Shown here piece by piece: positions 18,401 through 25,440 of a stretch of DNA of 64,000 nucleotides. Numbering within the stretch: the stretch's first letter is position 1; the number at the start of each line of letters is the position of its first letter. The position numbers were made by a program, and so were the translations under genes. The notes under the pieces are model-generated. The model was not told the origin of the DNA. It made no database searches and worked only from the letters and a program-made list of their open reading frames with translations. This DNA is from JACKCR01 sp041390305. GTDB lineage: Bacteria > Eisenbacteria > RBG-16-71-46 > CAIMUX01. The stretch is taken from NCBI GenBank assembly GCA_041390305.1, contig JAWKQE010000015.1, forward strand, positions 1 through 64,000, in the 5' to 3' direction.

Positions 18401-18921
18401 CCCCGGTGGAGAATGCCGGCGTCGTGAGCCGCATCGAGAGCGGACGCCATCTGTGCAACGAGCGGAAGCGCCACGGAAGACGTGAGCGCTCCGCCTCTCG
18501 CGATCCGGTCGGCCAAGGTGTCCCCGCCAAAGAACTCCATCGTGAGGAAGTGCGTGTGCGAGGACGGATCGAATCCGATGTCGAAGATCCGGCAGACGTT
18601 CGGATGGGAGACGGACCGCGCGAGGAGGACCTCCCGTTTGAGCCGCCGCATCCTCTCGGGTTGGGACGCGACGTGCGCCCCGACCGTTTCGAGCGCGACC
18701 GTCACTTCGAGTTCGCGATCGAACGCCCGATAGACGGGTCCCATTGTGCCCGACGCGACATGGGATTCGATCTCGTAGCGACCCGCGAGAACCGTGCCCC
18801 GCGCGAACGGCGCTGCGCAGTCCGCGGGGCGCAGGTCGTCCGAAGTCGGAGGTTGGTCACTCGGACCCGAGATCTCGGGGACCCGGTCGCCCGTGCGAAA
18901 GTCATCAGCAGATGGGGGCAT
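15457..18921 (-). CDS. pseudokinase-STAND ATPase-TPR protein
   Basis: The product has 1154 residues. The kinase-like domain (about 41-335) keeps the fold, DFG (198-200) and a GTPAYMSPEQ loop. However, the ATP-anchoring Lys is Glu78 (VTVALETV), the HRD aspartate is Gly174 (LHRGFGSRSV) and the metal-binding Asn is Ser179, so phosphotransfer should be lost. It is followed by an intact STAND ATPase (Walker A GTGGLGKT 382-389; Walker B RLVILDNFE 453-461; a winged helix to about 690) and eight to nine 40-residue TPR units from about 755 to the end. This order resembles AfsR/MalT-type signal integrators. It is convergent with the active kinase gene, to which it is clearly paralogous. A scaffold or ligand-sensing partner role is inferred. 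Confidence 0.88.
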   Translation of the reverse strand: MPPSADDFRTGDRVPEISGPSDQPPTSDDLRPADCAAPFARGTVLAGRYEIESHVASGTMGPVYRAFDRELEVTVALETVGAHVASQPERMRRLKREVLLARSVSHPNVCRIFDIGFDPSSHTHFLTMEFFGGDTLADRIARGGALTSSVALPLVAQMASALDAAHDAGILHRGFGSRSVRLVPRASGDGGDRVVVTDFGLATALAELPTAADGTGTDRAGTGGGESDVAGTGVVGTPAYMSPEQVENRAALGPASDRYSLGVVLFEMCTGVLPFRRASALETARARLEAPPPSPKEIAEVDDHWESTILRLLSTDPTRRFGTSAEVVLSLEGRLAEFGDVAHSIPPERDPFVGREAELREVATHLEGAPHADPTRLLSLLGTGGLGKTRLARKYGWSRLHHWPGGVFFCDLSEARDEVAACRAVARSLGVTLGRDEPVRRLGGLLASESGRRLVILDNFEQVVDQASHVLQTWLDSTQSVAFLVTTRERLQLPEERVLAVLPLDPANQGIELLETRARLAAPSFRIDDSNRALAEEIVRQLDGLPLAIEMAAARLRVLTLEQLRERLGERFAIMSGGPTERQSTLRSTLDWSWDLLEPWERSALAQLSVFQGGFTLEAAEEVVGPLGEEDAAAPDVDVLGAIESLVDKSWLLTEARFGQPRFSMLMTVHEYAGEKLEGRREAEARHGDYFRRVSEDQELVKGGTGRLVRTMGELHLEIDNLVAASRRAAARGDGAIAAANFRAASVVFIQLGPYSASVRLGEEVLDACTAPRDRMICLNALADSERVSGRLDQAAAHYEGAIALSRELGLVLYEGTQLGSLAVVYRHSGRIAEAHDCFRRALEIQQAAGERRSEAIIHTNLANLLAIQGRLEEAAQSFEAGLEIVRELRDRRLEGLILCNLGNLMGDLSRPEESLAYNEQALAIMRELDDRTGEGNALTNLVTLYREKGLLDKAEQVAEAALARHRELGNRRTECLTLGSLGALHEDRRDFGAARAAYEGALVIAREVSERHLEGTTLGSLGALSARLGRFEDARAFLESALEIQREIEDRPGECTTLAVLGSNASASGDRSAARRYFEECERVHRELERYRGVGQVCCLRASYELENGNVSAARGALAEAESVLAKSHDAETGLTLQVADLRDRIAALEGDA

Positions 18922-18938
18922 GGGACGATTGTGAAGAA

Positions 18939-19205
18939 GTGCGCATCTCAGAACAACTGTCGGATGAACGGCTGCTTCACCACGCTCGCGCGAACTTCGG
19001 CCTCGTGATCCGCGACGTCACGAGTGACGGCACCTTCCGGCACATGGGCTTCTCTTCCCGCGAGACCGACTCGTTCGATTTCGAGTGTCCGATCTGGCCG
19101 TCCCCCGCGCCGGGGCCACGACTTCGGATCGAACAGCCCGTACCGACGCAGAAGATGTCGTGGGGACAGATCAAGAGCATCTACGTCTCCGAGGCAGCGC
19201 GGTAG
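18939..19205 (+). CDS. small hypothetical protein (88 residues)
   Basis: The frame opens at a GTG at 18939 with only a weak GAAGAA upstream. It encodes VRISEQLSDERLLHHAR..., contains one Cys, and ends SIYVSEAAR. Third codon positions are strongly GC-rich along the frame and the amino-acid mix is protein-like, which supports coding. No family was recognised. It is divergent from the pseudokinase gene and upstream of the chemoreceptor. Confidence 0.45.
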   Translation: MRISEQLSDERLLHHARANFGLVIRDVTSDGTFRHMGFSSRETDSFDFECPIWPSPAPGPRLRIEQPVPTQKMSWGQIKSIYVSEAAR

Positions 19206-19378
19206 GACGCATGGAGATCGCGGGGGCGCAGTCGATGGCGCCCCGCGTCGGTTGACGTTCCGCGCGACCTCGCGTCGGACGCCCCTGCCCGCACACACCA
19301 TCGACTGTTTCAACAACGAACGCATCTGCGGTCGATCGTACCCGCACGTCAGCCCCCCCCTGCCTCACCCGGTCTAAA

Positions 19379-19435
19379 GGACCCGCCGAAGTGGGCCGCA
19401 AAGGATGGCAACACCTTTGCGCAACCGCAGGTTGC
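19379..19435 (+). promoter_or_regulatory. hairpin-rich leader upstream of the chemoreceptor gene
   Basis: Three inverted repeats sit back to back: GGaCCC/GGGCC (19379-19397), GCAAAGG/CCTTTGC (19398-19404 with 19414-19420) and GCAACC/GGTTGC (19421-19426 with 19430-19435). The receptor ATG follows 34 nt later at 19470. The string GGGCCGCAAAGG resembles the GGGACGCAAAGCC core of GEMM (cyclic dinucleotide) riboswitches, but the second GEMM domain is not evident. A structured 5' UTR is the safe call. Confidence 0.4.
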
Positions 19436-19469
19436 ATGCTCGACAAACGGAATCGGACAGGCGGACAGA

Positions 19470-20876
19470 ATGACCCGGAATCCCGACCCCACTCCCAAGA
19501 GCCGGATTGGACTCACCACGTCTCTCATCCTCGTCATGTCAGGCGTTCTCGGTGCCGTTGCCACCCTGGTCATTCTCTGGAACGCCCGGATGGTCGACGC
19601 GGAGAACGAGACCGCGGCGAGGCTCCTCGCCATCTCCATCTCCGACGCGATCCAGTCGTTCGGCGAAGTCGGGGAGATGGACGGCCTCGCGACCCTGGTC
19701 GAGGCCCTCAACGAGCAGGAAGAGATCGGTTCCGTCGAGGCGATCCGCGGGCCCAACACCGAAGCCGACTTCGGAGAGCGGGAAGGCAGTGCGCCACGGG
19801 ACGACCTCCAACGCGCAGTCCTCGCGAGCGGGAAGTTCGAGCGTGCCGTCGACAAGGCGACGAATCATCTCCGGTTCGTCCAGCCGATTCTGAATGCCGA
19901 GACGTGTCAGGAGTGCCACACCTCGGCCCCTCCCGGAGCGCCACTCGGCGTCGCCGACGTCGTGATCAGCACCGCCAGTGCGGCCCACGCGAAGAATCAG
20001 TTCGCCCTCGTCGTCGGATCTGTGTTCTTCGTCGCCTCCGTCCTCTGCTCCCTCCTCCTCATGATGATCGTGAAGGTCAAGGTGGTGCGGCCGATCGAGA
20101 GCTTCGCCGGAAGGCTCGACCGGCAGGCGAAGGAGCTCACCGTCTCCGCCCGCGACATGAACATCAGCTCGGAACGGTTCGCGGACGGCGCCTCCCGGCA
20201 GGCCGCGGCTCTCGAACAGACTTCCGCGGCGCTCCATCAGACGAAGGAGATGATCCACGAGAACTCGCAGCACGCGAACGAGGCGGAGCGGGAGATCATC
20301 GCGGCGAAGTCGGTTGCGGAAGAGGGCGGCCGGATCATCGGCGACCTCAACAAGGCGATGGGGGCGATCAGTGACTCCTCGTCCAAGATCGGCGCGATCA
20401 ACCGTCTGATCGAAGAGGTGGCGTTCCAGACCAACCTCCTCGCGCTCAACGCGGCCGTCGAAGCCGCTCGGGCCGGAGACCACGGCAAGGGATTCGCGGT
20501 CGTCGCGGGCGAAGTCCGTGGGTTGGCGCAACGGGCAAGCGAAGCTTCCAAGGACACATCCGAACTCGTCCAGATCTCCGTGGACAACGTCAAGGGCGGC
20601 GTTCACGTCTCCCACCAGGTCGACGAGAAGATGACTCAGATCGTGGAGGACGTGGCGACGATGTCCCGCCTCATGAACGCGATCGCGGATGCGTCGCGCC
20701 AGCAGTCCGAGCGGATGGAGGAGATCAACAGCGCCATGTCCGACATGGACTCGGTGACGCAGGAGAACGCGGGCGCGGCCCAACGCGCCGCCGACGCCGC
20801 CGCGCGGCTCCAGAGCCACGCGGCCACGGTCGAGGACATGGTGCAGCAGCTGATGGGTCTCGTCGCCGCGAGCTAG
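19470..20876 (+). CDS. methyl-accepting chemotaxis protein with a CxxCH (haem c) sensor
   Basis: The product has 468 residues. Membrane helices lie at about 13-36 and 173-198 and enclose a periplasmic sensor of ~135 residues. This sensor ends in ILNAETCQECHTS (Cys146-His150), a c-type haem attachment motif placed as in DUF3365/Tll0287-like sensors. After a short HAMP-like linker, the cytoplasmic coiled coil carries the MCP hairpin (EVAFQTNLLALNAAVEAARAG, GKGFAVVAGEVRGLA). No C-terminal NWETF pentapeptide is present. It likely senses redox state, oxygen or NO and signals to CheA. No che genes are in the window, so it is an orphan receptor. Its TAG overlaps the stop of the next, convergent gene. 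Confidence 0.88.
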   Translation: MTRNPDPTPKSRIGLTTSLILVMSGVLGAVATLVILWNARMVDAENETAARLLAISISDAIQSFGEVGEMDGLATLVEALNEQEEIGSVEAIRGPNTEADFGEREGSAPRDDLQRAVLASGKFERAVDKATNHLRFVQPILNAETCQECHTSAPPGAPLGVADVVISTASAAHAKNQFALVVGSVFFVASVLCSLLLMMIVKVKVVRPIESFAGRLDRQAKELTVSARDMNISSERFADGASRQAAALEQTSAALHQTKEMIHENSQHANEAEREIIAAKSVAEEGGRIIGDLNKAMGAISDSSSKIGAINRLIEEVAFQTNLLALNAAVEAARAGDHGKGFAVVAGEVRGLAQRASEASKDTSELVQISVDNVKGGVHVSHQVDEKMTQIVEDVATMSRLMNAIADASRQQSERMEEINSAMSDMDSVTQENAGAAQRAADAAARLQSHAATVEDMVQQLMGLVAAS

Positions 20877-22000
20877 CGAAGCACCACGCTCAGGCTGATC
20901 GTGTTGTGGAAGACGTCGTCGAGCCCTTCCGCCTGGGGCGTCCGGGAATGATCGTACTGGAAGCGGGCGGTCCGGAGAGGGCCTCCCGGGAACGGGAATG
21001 TGAATCCGAGCCCGACGCCCTCGGTTCCGTCGACGATCGCCCCCTCCTTGTCCTCGATGTGGCCACGGCGGAGCGAGACGACGTTGAGGAGGGTCACCTC
21101 GACACCCCAGTACCGGATGTCCTCGCTCCCCAGACTGGACGATGCGTTCTCCACACTCGCAACGGCCTGGATCACTGGCCCCAACGGTTCGACCCGGCCG
21201 AGAGAACCGTCTATCGCGACACCGAGGTGGGTGGTCCTCCCCAACGGATCGGATTCGTCCTGGTCGTCGTAGTCGACCTCGCGGTCAAACACGTTCTTCA
21301 CCATGAGACCTCCCCGCAACCGGAGAAAGGAGTCCCTCACCCACGGTGACTCTCCCGTGTAGTCGAGCGGAAACAGATAGCTGGCCAACGCTCCGAGATC
21401 GAAGTCCCAGGTCGACCCAGTCTCCCGTCGCTCGTCCTCGGAGGCCCATGTGGGGTAGAGATCGACGGAGAACCACTTCGCGTTCACCCCCACACCGAGC
21501 CGGAAGGGCCCGGTTCTTCCTGTCACCGTGGGGGCCAAGTCGACTCCGGCACCGAGCAGGATCGTCTTCTCCGAACTCTCGTTGCTCCCGCCAACGAAGA
21601 AGTCCGACTCCCCATAGTTCAGGTCGGTGAGATGAAACCCTAGCCCCACCCCTCGGTGGCTTCCGGCGATCCCGTAGCTGTGGCTCCAGACATCGGGCGC
21701 GAGGTCGGGAACCAACTGCATCGCGGACCAGGGCGACAGCGAGACTGACGATTGCAGCCCCAGGCCACCAGGGTTCCACCAAGTGGCGTTCGGCCCCTCT
21801 GCGATGGCCGTGAAGGCCCGACCCATGCCCTGGGCGCGCGCGTTCGGCGTCATGTGCTGAGACTGCGCACCGGACGTCGTCTGGCCGACACTGGTACCCG
21901 GAGGGGCCGAGAACAGGACCGCCAGGGACACGGCAACAGCGAACTGGTGTGCCGAGCACACACGCTTGTAGAACCGGAGGCAGGTCACCGCGTACAACAT
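20873..22000 (-). CDS. PorV/PorQ-family outer-membrane protein
   Basis: The product has 375 residues with an N-terminal signal region (FAVAVSLAVLFSAPPGTSVGQ). The family signature follows directly: ARAQGMGRAFTAIAEGPNATWWNPGGLG. The rest alternates amphipathic beta strands and turns, ending SLSVVLR as expected for an outer-membrane barrel. PorV is the outer-membrane shuttle factor of the type IX secretion system, and related proteins occur widely in FCB bacteria. Given six FlgD-like tails in this window a role in their export or anchoring is plausible, but no other Por genes are here. Stop codons of this gene and of the chemoreceptor share the palindrome CTAG. Confidence 0.8.
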   Translation of the reverse strand: MLYAVTCLRFYKRVCSAHQFAVAVSLAVLFSAPPGTSVGQTTSGAQSQHMTPNARAQGMGRAFTAIAEGPNATWWNPGGLGLQSSVSLSPWSAMQLVPDLAPDVWSHSYGIAGSHRGVGLGFHLTDLNYGESDFFVGGSNESSEKTILLGAGVDLAPTVTGRTGPFRLGVGVNAKWFSVDLYPTWASEDERRETGSTWDFDLGALASYLFPLDYTGESPWVRDSFLRLRGGLMVKNVFDREVDYDDQDESDPLGRTTHLGVAIDGSLGRVEPLGPVIQAVASVENASSSLGSEDIRYWGVEVTLLNVVSLRRGHIEDKEGAIVDGTEGVGLGFTFPFPGGPLRTARFQYDHSRTPQAEGLDDVFHNTISLSVVLR

Positions 22001-22217
22001 CCATCATTCTCCTTTGGTCACACGGCCCGCCGGTCCGTTTGGGCGCCGAGGATACGACGACCACTGTCTGTGGTCGAGCGGTTCGTCCGAACGCCTGCTT
22101 GTGGCAAGATGTGCGAGGCAGGGTCCACAGACGCGCCCGAGCGAAACGCTCGGGGGCACGCCTACGGTGCGCCTTGGGCCGGCCAGGGACGGAAGGCGGA
22201 GAGAAGGAGCAGTCGGA

Positions 22218-24050
22218 ATGGGACAGCACGAGAAGCGAATCGGGGAACAGCGGACAAGCGTTGTCGACTTTCGGACACTCATGCCCATCCACCCTGCAAC
22301 TAGCGGGCCAGAGTGTCAGCCATCACTCTTGCGCAGCCCCGTCCTCCCGAAGCCGGGCTGGCCGGCGCCTTGGATCAGCGCCCTGTCGCACCTTCTCCTC
22401 CTCTCCCTTCTAGCCCTGGCCTCGTTCGTTCTCTTCGCGTCGACCGCGTGCCTGGCGGAACCGGTCCGGCTCGAGCAACTCGAGGACAGCCTCGTCGCCT
22501 TCCAGAAGGACGCGCAGGATGCGTACGATCGCGGCGACTACGCGGCTTCCGTCTCCGCGTACGAAGAGATCCTGGACACGCTCGACCTGGCCCTCTTCCC
22601 GGACCGCGCGGCTGGTCTCCTCTACAACTTCGCGTGCAGCGCCGCACTCGCGAAGCGTCCCGAGCTCGCGCTCCACGCCCTCGAGATGGCGTCCGCGGCC
22701 GGCTGGCGGAACCTCGACCACCTCGCGCGGGACCCGGACCTGGACAGTCTCCGTGACACGCCCGCGTACGCTGCGCTCGTCGCCCAGATGGAACGAGACG
22801 CGGCCCTCGAGGCCCGCGCCTGGGGTAGCCCGTCGCTCGAGACGCCGTACCAGGAAGACCTCTCGACGGAGGAGAAGGTCGCGGGACTCTCCCGTCTCTG
22901 GATGGAGGCCAAGCTCAACTTCGCGTTCTTCGATCAGGTGCCGGACCTCGACTGGGACGCCGAGTACCTCGCCACGCTTCCGCGGGTCATGAAGAGCCGC
23001 TCGACGAAGGAGTACTACCGGATCCTCTCCGCGCTCGTGGCCAAGCTCGAGGACGGACACACGGGAGTCGTCTACCCGAGAGAACTCTTCGAGCAGGTCT
23101 ACTCGAAGCCGCCGGTGCGAACCTCACTGATCGAGGGGCAGGTCCTCGTGACCGGGATCATGAATCCGGATGTCACCGGGCTCGCGGTGGGAGACGAGGT
23201 CGTCTCCATCGACGGAGTGCCGGTGAAGACGTACGCGGAGGAGCAGATCCGGCCCTACGTCTGCGCCTCCACCCCCCAGGACCGGGACAACCGCACCTAC
23301 GACTACGAACTCCTCCTCGGCCCGAGCGGAAGATCCGTACAGCTGGGCGTGCGCGAAGGAGACGGCACCACACGGACGGTCGTCCTCGATCGCGGCATGG
23401 AGTGGAAGCACGACCGGCCGCTCGTCGAGCACGAACTGCTCGGGGACGGCATCGGCTACCTCGCCATCCACACCTTCGCCGGGGATGCGCCGGTCGACTC
23501 CCTCGTCTCCCTCGCCATGACCGAACTCCGCGGCGCACGGGCCCTGGTGATCGACATCCGCGAGAACGGCGGAGGCAACAGCGGCTGGTGGGTGATGGAG
23601 CACCTCGTCGACGAGTACGAACTCACCGTCTGGTCGACGCGTCAGTATCGTGCCGCCTTCCGCGCCTGGGGACGCGCCCAGCCGTGGTACGAGAGCAGTC
23701 CGACGAGTCGTCGCACAGCCGACCCGTCCCGCATCTTCGGCGGGCCGGTCGTCCTCCTCACGAGCCCCCGGACGTTCTCCGCGGCCGAAGACTTCGCTGC
23801 GGTGTTCAAGTGGTCCGGCCGCGGCGAGGTGGTGGGAGAGCCGACCGGAGGAAGCACCGGACAGCCGCTCTTCTTCCGTCTCCCCGGAGGCGGCTCGGCC
23901 CGGATCTGTACGAAGCGGGACACCTACCCCGACGGGTCCGAGTTCGTCGGCTACGGCGTACAGCCAGACGTCGTCGTCCATCCGACGATCAAGGGATGTC
24001 GAAGCGGGAAGGACGTGGTGCTCGAGGCGGCCGTGAAGCTGCTGAAGTAG
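22218..24050 (+). CDS. secreted S41-family (tricorn/IRBP-like) serine protease
   Basis: The product has 610 residues. The ATG at 22218 follows AAGGAG; the frame extends upstream without a better start. A hydrophobic helix (about 56-80, ending TACLA) predicts export. Residues 85-195 are TPR-like. The protease core has LEDGHTGV (His281), a PDZ-like stretch (GLAVGDEVVSIDGVPV, 321-336), LVIDIRENGGGNSG (443-456) and the nucleophile region SPRTFSAAEDF (Ser521, Glu524). These fit the Ser-His-Glu set of tricorn-type S41 peptidases rather than the Ser-Lys dyad of CtpA. An extracytoplasmic peptide-degrading role is likely. Confidence 0.85.
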   Translation: MGQHEKRIGEQRTSVVDFRTLMPIHPATSGPECQPSLLRSPVLPKPGWPAPWISALSHLLLLSLLALASFVLFASTACLAEPVRLEQLEDSLVAFQKDAQDAYDRGDYAASVSAYEEILDTLDLALFPDRAAGLLYNFACSAALAKRPELALHALEMASAAGWRNLDHLARDPDLDSLRDTPAYAALVAQMERDAALEARAWGSPSLETPYQEDLSTEEKVAGLSRLWMEAKLNFAFFDQVPDLDWDAEYLATLPRVMKSRSTKEYYRILSALVAKLEDGHTGVVYPRELFEQVYSKPPVRTSLIEGQVLVTGIMNPDVTGLAVGDEVVSIDGVPVKTYAEEQIRPYVCASTPQDRDNRTYDYELLLGPSGRSVQLGVREGDGTTRTVVLDRGMEWKHDRPLVEHELLGDGIGYLAIHTFAGDAPVDSLVSLAMTELRGARALVIDIRENGGGNSGWWVMEHLVDEYELTVWSTRQYRAAFRAWGRAQPWYESSPTSRRTADPSRIFGGPVVLLTSPRTFSAAEDFAAVFKWSGRGEVVGEPTGGSTGQPLFFRLPGGGSARICTKRDTYPDGSEFVGYGVQPDVVVHPTIKGCRSGKDVVLEAAVKLLK

Positions 24051-24153
24051 CGCGGCCATTGCAGTGACGCGCAGTCCGGCGGAGCGCGGCGATCGCAGCA
24101 GCTCGCAGGTGCGGCGGAGCGCGGCGATCGCAGTGATCCCCAGGTCCGGCATC
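24050..24153. repeat. three imperfect 35-bp tandem repeats between convergent genes
   Basis: Units begin at about 24050, 24084 and 24119 (core GCGCGGCGATCGCAG ... CGGCGGA). The two better-conserved units share an exact 22-bp block at 24077-24098 and 24112-24133. They fill the gap between the protease stop and the permease stop. Confidence 0.6.
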
Positions 24154-24168
24154 TCGCCCCCCACGTGA

Positions 24169-25437
24169 TCACTGGTACCGGAACGTCTTCCTCGCGAGCG
24201 TGAAGCAGACGACTCCGAACGCGGCGAGCAGGCCGAGTGGGAGCGTGATTCCGTCCCAGGACGCGCCGAAGTTCATGAGCCGGTGCATGCCGTACATCGC
24301 CCAACCGGTCGGAAGCAGCCAGGCCACCCGCTGCATCGTCTCGGGAACCACCTCGATCGGCCACCAGCATCCGCCGAGCGCGCCGAACACGTTCGCCGCG
24401 AGCACGCCGAACCCGACCACCTGACCACGCGTCCGCGCGAGGTTGCCGAAGAGGAGCGAGAGCGCGGACATCGCCGTTCCGTAGACGGCGAGGAGCACCA
24501 GGATCTCCGGTAGACGTCCGCCCCAGTCCACGCGCAGTAAGGTTCCGACGAGGAGCGCGAATGCGACCTGCACGATCCCCATGGTCACGCGCGCGATGAG
24601 CTTCGAGACGAGCACCTCGCTCCGCGAGACCGGCGCCGAGGCGAGTCGCCGGAGGAGCCCCTCCTCCCGCTCGACCACGAGGAAGACTCCCCCAGTGGTG
24701 AGGAGCACGAGCAGAACGAACATGACGAGGATGCCCGGCACCGACTGTTGGAAGCCCTCCGGAATCTTCGGCGCCGGACCCGCGGAAGAGACGTCGAGCT
24801 GGATCTGTCGTGGCCGCGTGCGCACTTCGAGGAGCGCGGTGGCGAGGGCGGAGTCGTCGAGGGCGGTACGGGCGGAATCGGTGACCGACGAGTCGGCTGC
24901 CGCGTCGGCGGCAGAATCGACGCTGCCGCCGACCTTGGAATCACCGGCCGCAGCGTCGGTATCCGACGCCCTGCCGACTCCGAGCCCCTTCTCTTCCGCC
25001 TGTACGACGATGAAGTCTCCCAGCGTGAGGAACAGCGCGCGCTGCATCCGCACCTTGTCGAGGGTCGCGTTCTCCGAAGCCTCGCCCTTTCGGAACCACT
25101 CGATTTCCTGCTTCTCGCCCCGCAGTGCACCCTCCGTGAACCCTCTCGGGATCCGGAGCTGGCGGCGATACCCGGCGAGTGTCGAGTCCGCGTCGACCCG
25201 ATCGATCTCGTAGCCCAGAGAGTCGACGCGCGCGAGGAAGGACGCCGCGAGCGCGCCGCCGTCCTCGTCGACCACGCCGATGTGCGGTTCGCCGCCCCCA
25301 CCCGAGGACCCGCTCATCTTGCCGATGAGGACCATGAAGAGCACCGGCATGATGAACATCCAGAGGATCGACTCACGATGTCGGATCATCATCCGGAGGT
25401 CGAACGCGGCCAGAGTGCGCAGATTCCGCCACTCCAT
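24169..25437 (-). CDS. ABC-2 type permease (second permease of exporter)
   Basis: The product has 422 residues. It shows the ABC-2 layout: one N-terminal helix (ESILWMFIMPVLFMVLIG, about 23-40), a large extracytoplasmic loop, and five or six helices in the C-terminal half. A conserved LL..G..FLVVEREEG..RRL..APVSR segment marks the permease core, where YhgE/DrrB-like proteins contact the ATPase. The loop contains a Ser/Ala/Asp-rich insertion near residues 155-200. It starts 4 bp after the upstream permease stop and ends a three-gene operon. Substrate is unknown; antibiotics, lipids or Na+ are family options. Confidence 0.85.
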   Translation of the reverse strand: MEWRNLRTLAAFDLRMMIRHRESILWMFIMPVLFMVLIGKMSGSSGGGGEPHIGVVDEDGGALAASFLARVDSLGYEIDRVDADSTLAGYRRQLRIPRGFTEGALRGEKQEIEWFRKGEASENATLDKVRMQRALFLTLGDFIVVQAEEKGLGVGRASDTDAAAGDSKVGGSVDSAADAAADSSVTDSARTALDDSALATALLEVRTRPRQIQLDVSSAGPAPKIPEGFQQSVPGILVMFVLLVLLTTGGVFLVVEREEGLLRRLASAPVSRSEVLVSKLIARVTMGIVQVAFALLVGTLLRVDWGGRLPEILVLLAVYGTAMSALSLLFGNLARTRGQVVGFGVLAANVFGALGGCWWPIEVVPETMQRVAWLLPTGWAMYGMHRLMNFGASWDGITLPLGLLAAFGVVCFTLARKTFRYQ

Positions 25438-25440
25438 CGC

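Noticed and set aside
19379..19435. Firm assignment as a GEMM (c-di-GMP/cGAMP) riboswitch
   Set aside because: Only a core-like GCAAAG string and location agree; the required second stem and tetraloop-receptor pattern were not found. Kept as a structured leader only.
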